From: CAZLDI01 sp964558415
GTDB lineage: Bacteria > Chloroflexota > Dehalococcoidia > SM23-28-2 > RBG-16-64-32
Reading direction: 5' to 3'
Assembly (NCBI GenBank): GCA_964558415.1
Contig: CAZLDI010000008.1
Coordinates: forward strand, 62,001-126,000
DNA: 64,000 bases
Below the pieces are notes generated by a model, which saw nothing but the letters and a program-made list of their open reading frames with translations, searched no databases and was not told the DNA's origin. Position numbers and translations under genes: made by a program. This document shows, in pieces, positions 25,739 through 34,913 of the stretch (its first letter is position 1; every line of letters begins with the position of its first letter).

Positions 25739-27310
25739 CTACTCCAGGTAGTCCTTCAGCTTCTTGCTGCGGCTGGGGTGGCGCAGCTTGCGCAGCGCCT
25801 TCGCCTCTATCTGGCGGATGCGCTCTCGCGTCACGTTGAACTCGCGGCCCACCTCTTCCAGCGTGCGGCTGCGCCCGTCCTCGAGGCCAAAGCGAAGGAT
25901 CAGCACCTTCTGCTCGCGGGGTGTGAGCGAGGCGACGACGTCCTGGACCTGCTCCTTCAGGAGCTGGTGCGAAGCCGCCTCCGCGGGCGCCAGCGTTCCC
26001 TGGTCCTCGATGAAATCGCCAAGGTGGGAGTCTTCCTCCTCGCCAATCGGTGTCTCCAACGACACCGGCTCTTGCGACACCTTGATGATCTCGCGCACCT
26101 TTTCCGGCTGGATCTCCATCCCCTTGCCGATCTCTTCGCTGGACGGCTCGCGCCCGTATTCCTGGACCAGGCGGCGGCTGATGCGGACGAGTTTGTTGAT
26201 CGTCTCCACCATGTGAACAGGGATGCGGATGGTGCGTGCCTGGTCCGCGATGGCGCGGGTGATCGCCTGGCGGATCCACCACGTCGCGTACGTGCTGAAC
26301 TTGAACCCCTTGCGGTAGTCGAACTTCTCTACCGCGCGGATCAGGCCGATATTTCCCTCCTGGATGAGGTCCAGCAGCGACATCCCTCTCCCGATGTACT
26401 TCTTGGCGACGCTGACCACCAGCCGCAGGTTCGCCTCCGTGAGGCGTTTCTGCGCGTTGAACCCACTGTCTTTGATGCTCTGGAAGTACTCGCGACAGCG
26501 CTCCTCTCGCGGAAGCAGCTTATCCGCCAGATCATCGGGCGGTGACGGTAGCTTGCCGTTGACGCCCATGGCCTGCAGGCTCCAGGTCAGCATCTCCGGC
26601 GTAAGGAGATGCGTGACTATGGAGATGCGGATGGGTAGTCGCTCAGCTTCGCTGTCCTCAATCTTGAGGGCGGCGGCCAGGCGCGTCGCTACCTCAACGT
26701 CCATCTCGCCGTCGACGACACGCCGCAGCCCGTCCGCAACGATGAGCTCGGGCAACGCGAGGCCACGCAGGCCAAGCTCCTTGGCCAGCGCCTCCAGCGG
26801 CCGCTGGATTTCATATAGGTCACGAAGAAGTCCCACCAGAAGGTCTACCCCTCGCGCGTTGCGGCCTGTCAGCTGGAACTGCGCCTCCTCTATGCGAGCA
26901 ATGTAGTCTGAATCTTCCATCGCGCGGGCGAGCCTTTTCTCATCGTCGGCGGTAAGTAGACTGACCTTGCCGATCTCGCGCAGGTACATGCGGACCGGGT
27001 CGTCGATACCCTCTTCCAGCTCGATGTCGGCGATTTCGCGCTCGGCGTCCAGTTTGTCCGGCGCTTCTCCCCACTCCTGCATCTCCATGGGACCCCTGGA
27101 CGGTACGCGCGCTATGGATGCCGGCTCGTCTTCGTCTGCGGCCGCCGCCTGAACCCGAAGCGGGACCTCCGACACGTCGTCGTCGTCCGACGATTCCTCG
27201 AACTCCGCGTCGGGGTCGTCAATGACGTCCTCTAGCAGGTCGTCCGCTAGACGGCTGCGGCCCTGCCTGTGTTGAAGCAAGACCTGGTCCTCGTCGTAGT
27301 GATTAACCAT
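25739..27310 (-). CDS. rpoD: RNA polymerase primary sigma factor RpoD/SigA
   Basis: This is the housekeeping sigma factor. The 523-residue product has an acidic N-terminal region, region 1.2 (DDPVRMYLREIGKVSLL), an extended non-conserved region, region 2 with RLVVSVAKKYIGRG and FDYRKGFKFSTYATWWIRQA, region 3 with RIPVHMVETINKL, and region 4 with LRFGLEDGRSRTLEEVG and VTRERIRQIEAKALRKLRHP. These leave no doubt. It starts inside the last codons of dnaG (8-base overlap), the reduced macromolecular-synthesis arrangement dnaG-rpoD without rpsU. It recognises TATAAT-type hexamers like those seen across this window. Confidence 0.98.
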   Translation of the reverse strand: MVNHYDEDQVLLQHRQGRSRLADDLLEDVIDDPDAEFEESSDDDDVSEVPLRVQAAAADEDEPASIARVPSRGPMEMQEWGEAPDKLDAEREIADIELEEGIDDPVRMYLREIGKVSLLTADDEKRLARAMEDSDYIARIEEAQFQLTGRNARGVDLLVGLLRDLYEIQRPLEALAKELGLRGLALPELIVADGLRRVVDGEMDVEVATRLAAALKIEDSEAERLPIRISIVTHLLTPEMLTWSLQAMGVNGKLPSPPDDLADKLLPREERCREYFQSIKDSGFNAQKRLTEANLRLVVSVAKKYIGRGMSLLDLIQEGNIGLIRAVEKFDYRKGFKFSTYATWWIRQAITRAIADQARTIRIPVHMVETINKLVRISRRLVQEYGREPSSEEIGKGMEIQPEKVREIIKVSQEPVSLETPIGEEEDSHLGDFIEDQGTLAPAEAASHQLLKEQVQDVVASLTPREQKVLILRFGLEDGRSRTLEEVGREFNVTRERIRQIEAKALRKLRHPSRSKKLKDYLE

Positions 27311-29213
27311 TAACCCCTGTCTCGACGGCTGCTGCGCCGTCGCTCCTCTCTGTTTCGTGCAACTTCAGTCCTATCTGCATATCCTGCGTGTACGCGCTGA
27401 CCAGCTCCGCCAGCCTTTCGTCGTCGATTGCGCCCTCAGAGGTAGCCTCGATCATCGCCTTCGGCCCGAACTCCACTTCCTGCGCGGAGACGAGCGCCTC
27501 TGCGGCCCGTTTCTCCGACTGAATCTGGCTTCGTCGTAACTTGGCAAGGCAATCATCCAACGCCTGCCTTGCATCGCGGGAGTCGAACGGAGGTAGGGGT
27601 CGCTGAGATAGACGTTGCAGCAGCGGCCATAGTTCCTGAGGAACGGCCTGCCTGACTACCTCCGACTCCTCCCATCGGCTCCAATCGACATCCACCCGCA
27701 TGCAGATATCCAGTAACTGTCTCAACCCGCCGTCCAATACCAGGTTGATCGGTGTCTCCGTTAGGCTGCCGCGCAATTCCGGGTAGGTCATCAGCAGCGT
27801 AACGAGAAACTCTTCTCGCGGGTCTACCGGTCTGGCGGCGACTGCTGAAGGAGGCTCGGGCCTGAGTGTCGTTCGGCGGGCGCTGAGGCCCCTCATCATT
27901 AAACTCAATTCGGCCTCTCGAGTTCGGGTAAGCATGGACAACCGTTGCAAATAATTGGCCCGCACCACCGGGTTGGTGACGACCGTCAGTAGCGGCAGGA
28001 ACTGCTGGGCGAGCGCAGCTCGCCCAGCCGGCGTATTGAGTTCGCTTCCCTGGGAAATGACGTTCAGCCGATGGTCCAGCACGGGCACGGCAGACTCGAT
28101 GACCTCACGCCATGAGTTCGGATCGGCACGGATTACGTCGTCCGGGTCGCGGCCGCTGGGCAGGACCGCGACGTAGAGGTTGACTGCCGCCGTCTCCTGG
28201 TAGGAGACGAGGCCCCGCCAGCCCACTACGGGCGTCACGTCCGCACCGCGGAGCGTCTCCCGGACGACTTCGTGTCCGCGTACGGCCGCTTCGCCGCCGG
28301 CGGCGTCCGCGTCCAGCGCGAGAACGATATCTCGGGCCGCCCGCCGGACCAGGCGGACCTGGCGCTCCGTAAGGGCCGTGCCCATGGAGGCGACGACGTT
28401 GTCAAAGCCGTGCTGATGGGCGGAGATGGCGTCCATGTAGCCCTCCACCAGCACTGCACGGCCCTCTCGCCGGATGCCCGCCTGGGCGCGGTCCAGCGCA
28501 TAGAGGAGTCCGCCCTTATCGAAGAGACTTGTCTGGTTGGTATTGATGTACTTCGGTAGGCTGTCGTCCAGAGCGCGCCCGCCGAATCCGACGACCCGGC
28601 CCTTGGCGTCCCGGATGGGGAACATAAGGCGCCCCCGGAACCGGTCGTGCGCGCCGGTTTCGCCCTCGACGATCAGACCGGCCTCCAGAAGCTCCTTGTC
28701 CGTGAAGCCCCGCTCCTTCAGATGGTTCCGCGCTGCTTCCCGACCGCCAGGACTGTACCCAAGCAGGAACGACTCCGCTGTCGCAGAATCTATGCCTCTA
28801 TGCTCGATGTACTCGCGTGCTGTCCGAGCGGTTGCGTCGTTCAACAGCACGCTGTGGTACCAGGCGGCGGCGGCTTCGTTAGCGGAGATCAGCCGCGAGC
28901 GATGCTGGTCCTCGCGGTCGGAGGCTCTCCTGTCGGGCAGCTTGACGCCGGCGCGATCGGCCAGCAGCTTGAGCGCGTCCGTGAACTCGATCCCTTCTCG
29001 CTTCATCACGAACGTGATCACGTCACCGCCGGTGCCGCACGCCCCGAAGCAGTGCCACGTCTGGCGGTCCGGCGTGACGATGAAAGACGGCGTCTTTTCC
29101 GTGTGAAACGGGCAGACGGCCTTGTACGTCCGGCCGGCACGCTGAAGCTGGACGTACCCGCCGATTACGTCCACGATGTCCAGTCTTGCCTTGATCTCTT
29201 CGATTTCGTTCAT
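27303..29213 (-). CDS. dnaG: DNA primase DnaG
   Basis: DnaG makes RNA primers at the replication fork. The 636-residue product has the CHC2 zinc-binding domain at the N-terminus (CPFHTEKTPSF, then HCFGACGTGG), a TOPRIM catalytic domain with EGYMDAISAHQHGFDNVVAS and LALDADAAGGEA, and a C-terminal helicase-binding region (about 450-620). In the zinc site the second cysteine pair is spaced C-x3-C rather than the common C-x2-C. Start is ATG at 29213. It is transcribed with dgt upstream and rpoD downstream, coupling replication and transcription genes. Confidence 0.97.
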   Translation of the reverse strand: MNEIEEIKARLDIVDVIGGYVQLQRAGRTYKAVCPFHTEKTPSFIVTPDRQTWHCFGACGTGGDVITFVMKREGIEFTDALKLLADRAGVKLPDRRASDREDQHRSRLISANEAAAAWYHSVLLNDATARTAREYIEHRGIDSATAESFLLGYSPGGREAARNHLKERGFTDKELLEAGLIVEGETGAHDRFRGRLMFPIRDAKGRVVGFGGRALDDSLPKYINTNQTSLFDKGGLLYALDRAQAGIRREGRAVLVEGYMDAISAHQHGFDNVVASMGTALTERQVRLVRRAARDIVLALDADAAGGEAAVRGHEVVRETLRGADVTPVVGWRGLVSYQETAAVNLYVAVLPSGRDPDDVIRADPNSWREVIESAVPVLDHRLNVISQGSELNTPAGRAALAQQFLPLLTVVTNPVVRANYLQRLSMLTRTREAELSLMMRGLSARRTTLRPEPPSAVAARPVDPREEFLVTLLMTYPELRGSLTETPINLVLDGGLRQLLDICMRVDVDWSRWEESEVVRQAVPQELWPLLQRLSQRPLPPFDSRDARQALDDCLAKLRRSQIQSEKRAAEALVSAQEVEFGPKAMIEATSEGAIDDERLAELVSAYTQDMQIGLKLHETERSDGAAAVETGVNG

Positions 29214-29359
29214 AACGGCGCTAAGACGGCCTCCGACGCGATTGATGCGTGAGCAGACAGGGGCGAACCAGGAGAACGTGCCACCGACGCAAAAATTCCG
29301 GGCATTCCGGCGTCTCCTATTATAGAAAACAACAAGCGTGCGGAAAAGTTTCGGGCGTC

Positions 29360-30424
29360 CTAAGCTCCGCCAAGAGCGACTTCCGCACCAATACCACCCG
29401 CAGCCGCCAGCGCGAAGCCATCCGTCATTCCGGACACATAGTCCGCTACCCTTCGCCAGGCTGGGTCAGAGGCGATTGTGAAGTCGCTCTCTATCTCATC
29501 TGGATGCGCGAGATAGTACTGGTACAGCGCCCGAACAACTTGCTTGGCTTGCTCGGCCTCTTCTCGCCTGCCCTCCCATAGGTACACGCGCTGAAACATG
29601 AACTCGCGCAGCGCGTTGGCGGCTGCTGATATACGCTCGCTCATGCCGATGCGGATCTGTGACGTCTTGAGGTGCTGCGCGCCTTCTCCCGTCGCGGCCC
29701 AGGAGTTCTCTATGATGTCGCAGACCAGGGTGTTGATCCGTTCGGAATGACGGTGCCCCAGCGTCTCCAGGACCTCCGCGGGAAGCTCGTCATCCGATAT
29801 CACGCTCGCCCTCAGTGCGTCCAGAATGTCGTGATTGATGTACGCCACCGCGTCGGACACTTTCACGATCTGGCCCTCGAGAGTCGCGGGCGTGCCCCAC
29901 CCTTCCGCGAAGATATCCTCGCGCGCTTTGGAGCTGTTCACGATCCCGTCTCGCGTCTCCCACGTCAGGTTCAGGCGTTCCAGCTTCTCCACCACCCGCA
30001 GGCTCTGCTCGGCGTGACGGAAGCCTTGGGGCATTACGTCCGCCAGGGCCTGCTCGCCCGCGTGACCGAAGGGCGGATGACCGATATCGTGAGCGAGGGC
30101 GGTGGCCTCCGCGAGATCTTCGTTCAGATTGAGGCCGCGGGCTATCGTCCGCGCGATCTGCGCCACCTCCAGCGTATGCGTCAGGCGAGTCACGAAATGA
30201 TCGCCCACCGGTGCTATGAAGACCTGCGTCTTGTGCTTGAGGCGGCGGAACGCCTTGCAGTGCAGGATGCGGTCGCGGTCCCGCTGGAAACCGGTGCGCA
30301 CCGGTGATGGGTCTTCCGCCGTCTCGCGCCCACGGCTTTCAAAGCTCCTGGCCGCGTGAGGCGAAAGTAGCTGCTCCCGATCTTCCAGGCGGCGGCGCAC
30401 TGCAGAAATGTCCATCGCCGTCAT
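29360..30424 (-). CDS. dgt: Deoxyguanosinetriphosphate triphosphohydrolase (dGTPase-like HD protein)
   Basis: HD-domain dNTP triphosphohydrolases cleave dNTPs to nucleosides and triphosphate. The 354-residue product has the family start HAARSFESRGR, RTGFQRDRDRILHCKAFRRLKHKTQVF, the HD metal site in RLTHTLEVAQIAR and ALAHDIGHPPFGHAGE, and the later VSDAVAYINHD. This closely matches the short dGTPase type 2 family often found next to dnaG. The start is ambiguous: GTG at 30439, ATG at 30424 or ATG at 30415; none has a clear ribosome site, and 30424 is chosen. A gap of 146 bases separates it from dnaG. Confidence 0.94.
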   Translation of the reverse strand: MTAMDISAVRRRLEDREQLLSPHAARSFESRGRETAEDPSPVRTGFQRDRDRILHCKAFRRLKHKTQVFIAPVGDHFVTRLTHTLEVAQIARTIARGLNLNEDLAEATALAHDIGHPPFGHAGEQALADVMPQGFRHAEQSLRVVEKLERLNLTWETRDGIVNSSKAREDIFAEGWGTPATLEGQIVKVSDAVAYINHDILDALRASVISDDELPAEVLETLGHRHSERINTLVCDIIENSWAATGEGAQHLKTSQIRIGMSERISAAANALREFMFQRVYLWEGRREEAEQAKQVVRALYQYYLAHPDEIESDFTIASDPAWRRVADYVSGMTDGFALAAAGGIGAEVALGGA

Positions 30425-30484
30425 TTTAATGCTGGTCACGCTCGGCCGGAAGACGCGGGTGTCCCTGAAGCAGGCCGGAGACCG

Positions 30485-31441
30485 CTACGGAACGGTGGTT
30501 ACGGGGCGCGACTGCACCAGGTAGAACTGACCGCCCTCCTCCGCCCATTCGATGTCCTGCGGGCACCCGTAATGAGCCTCAGCGCGCATAGCCAGCTCCA
30601 CCACCGCGCGAAGCTCCTCCGGAGACAGCTTGCGGGCGCGTGCGCGGGCTGCCGGTACTGGCAGCCAGACGTTGTTGTCTTCCCCTGTAACGCCGCTGGC
30701 GTTCATCTTTAGCTCGCGCTCCTGCGTCTCGATGGATGTCTCCTCTTCGCTGAAGGACGGTTTGTCAACGACATAGCAATCCGGCGTCACCTGCCCGGAG
30801 ACCACCGCCTCGCCCAGCCCCCAGGCAGCCTCCACAATCGCCTTGTCGGTATCGCCTGTTATCGGATGGACGGTGAATGCGACGCCGGCGCGGTCTGACT
30901 GCACCATCTCTTGGACAACGACCGCCATGGATACGTCCAGGTGAGCGTAGCCGCGGCGCCGGCGGTAGTCTATCGCCTGCGGCTCGAACAGCGAGGCCCA
31001 GCACGCTTTCACGCTGTGAACTACGTTTTGCTCACCGCGAACGTTGAGAAACGTGCTCTGTTGTCCCGCGAAAGAGGCGTCCGCGAGGTCCTCCGCCGTG
31101 CACGAACTGCGGACGGCGACAGGACCGCCGCCGAGTTCGCGGTACGCGGAGCGCACAGGGGCGGCAATCTCCGCGCTGACCTCGGATGTCTCGAAGAGTC
31201 GTTTGATGTCCTCAGCGACCTTCTGAATCCAGGCGAGGTCAGAATACTCGTTGGAGAGCAGCGCCTCGATCCCCGTTTGCAGGCCGGCCTCCAGAAATGC
31301 GCGATAGGCGTCGCACAGCACAACGAAGCCCGGGGGCACGGTGAATCCGGCCCGCGTCAGCTCCCCGAGGTAGGCGCCCTTCCCCCCGGCCACGGCCACA
31401 TCCCCGGAGCTAAGCTCCGAAAACCAGGCGACGACTTTCAC
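30485..31441 (-). CDS. Stand-alone PEP/pyruvate-binding (PPDK N-terminal) domain protein
   Basis: The 318-residue product is only the ATP-grasp nucleotide-binding domain of the PEP synthase/pyruvate phosphate dikinase family. It shows GGKGAYLGELTRAGFTVPPGF at the start, AVRSSCTAEDLADASFAGQQ, and DIEWAEEGGQFYLVQSRPVT at the end. Full PpsA or rifampin phosphotransferase adds a swivelling phosphohistidine domain and, in PpsA, a PEP domain; none follows here, as dgt starts 60 bases on. Split forms with a separate C-terminal gene exist in some bacteria. It starts 4 bases after the glmS stop, so the two are co-transcribed. Possible roles are half of a split PEP synthase or an antibiotic phosphotransferase part. 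Confidence 0.88.
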   Translation of the reverse strand: MKVVAWFSELSSGDVAVAGGKGAYLGELTRAGFTVPPGFVVLCDAYRAFLEAGLQTGIEALLSNEYSDLAWIQKVAEDIKRLFETSEVSAEIAAPVRSAYRELGGGPVAVRSSCTAEDLADASFAGQQSTFLNVRGEQNVVHSVKACWASLFEPQAIDYRRRRGYAHLDVSMAVVVQEMVQSDRAGVAFTVHPITGDTDKAIVEAAWGLGEAVVSGQVTPDCYVVDKPSFSEEETSIETQERELKMNASGVTGEDNNVWLPVPAARARARKLSPEELRAVVELAMRAEAHYGCPQDIEWAEEGGQFYLVQSRPVTTVP

Positions 31442-31445
31442 TCCG

Positions 31446-33287
31446 CTATTCTACAGTAACCGTCTTCGCAAGGTTGCGGGGCTGGTCCACGTCGCATCCA
31501 CGCCGCAGCGCGATGTGGTAAGCGAGGAGCTGCAAAGGGATTGACGTTACGACGGGCGCGAGCAGGTCCGAGACGTGGGGAACGTAAATGACGTGGTCGG
31601 CGCTCTCCGCCAGTTCGTCGTCACCTTGGCTGCCCACGGCGATGACAGTACCTTCTCTCGCCTTGACCTGCTCGATGTTACTCATCATCTTCTCGCGCAG
31701 ACCGTCCCGCGGTGCCAGGACCACAACCGGCATCTCCCGGTCGATCAGGGCGATGGGGCCGTGCTTCATCTCCCCGGCTGGATAGCCTTCCGCGTGGATA
31801 TAGCTGATCTCCTTCAGCTTCAATGCGCCTTCCATCGCCACGGCGTGCTGTAATCCCCGGCCCAGGAAGAGAAAGTTCTGGTGCCGGAAAAAGCGCTGGG
31901 CCAGGCGCTCCTCCGTGGACTCGCGTTCCAGCACCTCCCCCACCGCGTTGGGGAGGCGCGCGAGTGGCTCGAGCAAGCCCGCCATTTGCTCTCGGTTGAC
32001 GGCCCCGCGTTCCTGGCCGGCATAGCAGGCCAGAAGGTAGAGCGCGGTGATTGCGGCGGTGTACGTCTTCGTGCTGCAGACTCCGATCTCCAGCCCGCAG
32101 CGTGTGTACACCGCGCCGTCCGCGAGCCTTGGCGCCTGGCTCCCGGCGACGTTAGAGATCGCGATCTGCGGACAGCCCTTCTCGCGCGCCGCTTCCATCG
32201 CCGCCAGCGTGTCCACGGTCTCCCCGGACTGCGTCACTGCCACGATTAGAGTCTCCGGGCCGATGATCGGCGAGCGGTAGCGCAGCTCGGACGCGTTCTC
32301 TACCTCCGCCGGGATACCGGCGATCCTCTCGAAGTAGTGCCGCCCGATCATCGCGGCGTGATAGCTGGTGCCCATGCCGACGAGGATAACCCGCGACACC
32401 TTGCGCCATTGAGCGGCAGTGAGGCCGATATCCTCCAGGGCCACGCTTCCCTCCAGGAAGAGCGCGCGACCGCGCAGAGTGTCCAGAATCGCCTCCGGTT
32501 GCTCGAAGATCTCCTTCTGCATGAAGTGCTTATAGTTGCCCTTGGCGGCCGAGATCGGGTCGTACGGGACGGTCTGCGGCTTGCGTTCTATCGCGCGCCC
32601 GTCGACGCTGTAGCTGACGCGCGCCTTCGTGACACGCGCTATCTCCCCCGGCTCAAGGAAGACCACGCGGCTGGTGTGGGGCAGAAGCGCTGGCAGATCG
32701 CTGGCGAGGAAGCTCTCTCCGTTTCCATAACCGATCACCACGCCCCCGGCATTGCCCACGCGGGCGGCGGCTATGACCCCCGGCTCACTCGTGGTCATCG
32801 CGAGGATTGCGTGAGCGCCGGAGATCTCCCTGATGCACTCAGTCAGAGCGTCCACCAGGCCGGCGCCATCGCGGACGCGCTCTTCGATCATGTGCGGGAG
32901 GACTTCTGTGTCGGTCTCGGAGGCGAAACGATGCCCGCGGGCGCTGAGTGCGCGGCGCAGCTCCTGGTAGTTCTCCACGATGCCGTTATGGATCACGATC
33001 ACTCCGCCCGTGCAGTCAGTGTGTGGGTGCGCGTTGCTGTCGGTCGGCCTGCCATGCGTTGCCCAGCGCGTATGACCGACGCCCTGCCGCCCTGCCGGCA
33101 CCTTTCCCGACAGGTTGGAGAGCAGCGCCTTTAGCTTGCCGGCGCTCTTGTGGATCGCCAGGCCGCCGTTTTGCTCCAGGACCGCGATGCCGACGCTATC
33201 GTATCCGCGATATTCGAGGCTCGCCAGCCCGTCGAGAAGGATGGGCGCCGCCTCCCGGTCGCCCACGTACCCTACTATTCCGCACAT
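31446..33287 (-). CDS. glmS: Glutamine-fructose-6-phosphate aminotransferase (isomerizing) GlmS
   Basis: GlmS makes glucosamine-6-phosphate from fructose-6-phosphate and glutamine, the entry step to peptidoglycan sugars. The 613-residue product has the N-terminal nucleophile cysteine (MCGIVGYVGDREA), the glutaminase domain with LEYRGYDSVGIAV, RWATHGRPTDSNAHPH and HNGIVENY, and two SIS isomerase domains with GTSYHAAMIGRHY, SQSG-type TQSGETVDTLAAM and EGYPAGEMKHGPIALI. It ends in the canonical NLAKTVTVE. No glmS ribozyme is recognisable in the 82 bases upstream. It follows ispH in the same direction. Confidence 0.98.
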   Translation of the reverse strand: MCGIVGYVGDREAAPILLDGLASLEYRGYDSVGIAVLEQNGGLAIHKSAGKLKALLSNLSGKVPAGRQGVGHTRWATHGRPTDSNAHPHTDCTGGVIVIHNGIVENYQELRRALSARGHRFASETDTEVLPHMIEERVRDGAGLVDALTECIREISGAHAILAMTTSEPGVIAAARVGNAGGVVIGYGNGESFLASDLPALLPHTSRVVFLEPGEIARVTKARVSYSVDGRAIERKPQTVPYDPISAAKGNYKHFMQKEIFEQPEAILDTLRGRALFLEGSVALEDIGLTAAQWRKVSRVILVGMGTSYHAAMIGRHYFERIAGIPAEVENASELRYRSPIIGPETLIVAVTQSGETVDTLAAMEAAREKGCPQIAISNVAGSQAPRLADGAVYTRCGLEIGVCSTKTYTAAITALYLLACYAGQERGAVNREQMAGLLEPLARLPNAVGEVLERESTEERLAQRFFRHQNFLFLGRGLQHAVAMEGALKLKEISYIHAEGYPAGEMKHGPIALIDREMPVVVLAPRDGLREKMMSNIEQVKAREGTVIAVGSQGDDELAESADHVIYVPHVSDLLAPVVTSIPLQLLAYHIALRRGCDVDQPRNLAKTVTVE

Positions 33288-33369
33288 GAAATGCTCCCTG
33301 AATTCAGGTCAAGGGTTCGAATAGAAGAACGCCGGGACGGTGGATCGGGTTGCGGGCACAGCGCCCGGG

Positions 33370-34224
33370 TCAACGAGTTTGCGCGCCGGCGATCTCCGTA
33401 ATCCGCTCCACCACCGCCTCAACCGCCGAGTCCGGCGTGGACGCGCCCGCGGTCACGCCGACACGAGACACTTCCGCCAGCCATTCCGGGGCGATGTCAT
33501 GCTCGCTCTCTATGTGGTAGGCGGTGGCGCCTTCATCCTGGCAGACCTCCAGCAGGTGCTTCGTGTTAGCGCTGCTCCTGCCGCCGACGACCAGCATCAG
33601 GTCCACCTCAGAGGCCAGCTCGCGAGCGGCAGCCTGCTGGTTGGACGTCACATTGCAGAGTGTGTTGACGAGCCGCAGCTCGCTGATCTGATCGATCCGT
33701 TCATGCATGAGCTGCGACACGAATTCGGCGAACCGCTGGGGATTCTGCGTCGTCTGCGAGATCACCGCCACGCGTGAGGGCAGCTCTTCCGGCAGGGTCT
33801 CGCCATCGCGGATGGCCATGCCCTTCTCTCCCGCCCACCCCAGCACGCCCTTCACCTCGCGGTGCTCGGGATCCCCGAAGACCAGGACGGTGAATCCGGA
33901 ATCAGCCATCTTGCGCGCCCAGCGCTGAGAGCGCGTGACGATTGGACACGTGCCGTCGATGATCTGAGCGCCCGTGGCCTTCACCTGGTCCATCACCTGG
34001 GGCCCTACGCCGTGCGCCGTAATCGCCACGGGACGTTCGTCCGTCTCCGGGATCACGTTGGTCCGGACGCCCTTGCCTTCAAGCTCCTTGACGACCTGCG
34101 GGTTATGAACGATCGGGCCCACGCTGATGATCTCGCCGTACTCTTCCGCCGCCTGCTCCATGATATCGATCGCTCGGCGAACGCCCCAGCAGAACCCCAT
34201 GTCTTTCGCTAGCAGTATCTCCAC
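33370..34224 (-). CDS. ispH: 4-hydroxy-3-methylbut-2-enyl diphosphate reductase IspH
   Basis: IspH is the last enzyme of the MEP isoprenoid pathway and makes IPP and DMAPP with a 4Fe-4S cluster. The 284-residue product has the three cluster cysteines at residue 12 (DMGFCWGVRRA), 93 (DGTCPIVT) and 190 (NTLCNVTSNQQ), the histidines in VGPIVHNPQVV and ITAHGVGP, and VGGRSSANTKHL near the end. Length is normal. It starts two bases after the plsC stop, part of the conserved cmk-plsC-ispH cluster. Confidence 0.98.
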   Translation of the reverse strand: MEILLAKDMGFCWGVRRAIDIMEQAAEEYGEIISVGPIVHNPQVVKELEGKGVRTNVIPETDERPVAITAHGVGPQVMDQVKATGAQIIDGTCPIVTRSQRWARKMADSGFTVLVFGDPEHREVKGVLGWAGEKGMAIRDGETLPEELPSRVAVISQTTQNPQRFAEFVSQLMHERIDQISELRLVNTLCNVTSNQQAAARELASEVDLMLVVGGRSSANTKHLLEVCQDEGATAYHIESEHDIAPEWLAEVSRVGVTAGASTPDSAVEAVVERITEIAGAQTR

Positions 34225-34226
34225 GT

Positions 34227-34913
34227 CTACCGATCTCCTTGCGCGGCGGTGACCTGAGCCGCCTCCTCCGTGCCTGCGTACTCGCCCCGGTATTTCTCCG
34301 GTAGCAGGGCCGCGATCCTCATCATTATCTCACGGGTGCCGCCTGCCACGTCTTCCTTGTTGATCTTCGACGCCCGGGGCAGGTGAAAGGGGCTGCCTAT
34401 CCGTACATGGACTGTGGTACGGCGAAAGAAGTCCCGTGGCAGCTTGACGTTCTCCGTGCCCCAAATCGCGAGGGGCACAACTGGAGCACCCGTGCGCAGG
34501 GCAATTAGAGCCGACCCGGGCTCGCCGCGTCCCAGACGCCCGCCACTGCGTGTCCCCTCTGGAAACATTCCGAGGATGTGGCCGCGCCTCAGCGTGTGTT
34601 GGGCGCGGCGCAGGGCGCGCAGGTCCGCCTCAAACCGGCGGACCGGGATGAAGCCCCCCAGGTAGTACAGCTGCCCTACCAGCGGCGCGTCGAACAACTC
34701 CTGCTTGGCCATCCAGACGACGCGGCGGGGCATGATTCCGGTCAGGATCGGCGGATCGCCGACGCTGAAGTGGTTGGAAGTCAGGATCGCTGCGCCATGA
34801 GACGGCAGGTTCTCCAGACCAATTACGTCCCGTCGCGTGACGAGGAGCAGGATCGGGCGTATCCAGGACCGCACGTTGAGCCAGTAAAACAGGGTGTGGA
34901 GAAAGTCTTTCAC
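34227..34913 (-). CDS. plsC: 1-acyl-sn-glycerol-3-phosphate acyltransferase PlsC
   Basis: PlsC transfers an acyl group to lysophosphatidic acid to make phosphatidic acid at the membrane. The 228-residue product has the catalytic H-x4-D motif in SNHFSVGDPPIL, a second block PVRRFEADLRAL, block III FPEGTRSGG, and block IV APVVPLAIWG. An N-terminal hydrophobic stretch anchors it. The start is GTG at 34913, overlapping the cmk TGA as GTGA, so translation is coupled. Confidence 0.95.
   Translation of the reverse strand: MKDFLHTLFYWLNVRSWIRPILLLVTRRDVIGLENLPSHGAAILTSNHFSVGDPPILTGIMPRRVVWMAKQELFDAPLVGQLYYLGGFIPVRRFEADLRALRRAQHTLRRGHILGMFPEGTRSGGRLGRGEPGSALIALRTGAPVVPLAIWGTENVKLPRDFFRRTTVHVRIGSPFHLPRASKINKEDVAGGTREIMMRIAALLPEKYRGEYAGTEEAAQVTAAQGDR

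Noticed and set aside
30485..31441. Complete PEP synthase or rifampin phosphotransferase
   Set aside because: Only the N-terminal nucleotide-binding domain is present; the phosphohistidine and PEP domains are missing.
33288..33369. glmS ribozyme
   Set aside because: The 82 bases before glmS are too short and lack the ribozyme core.
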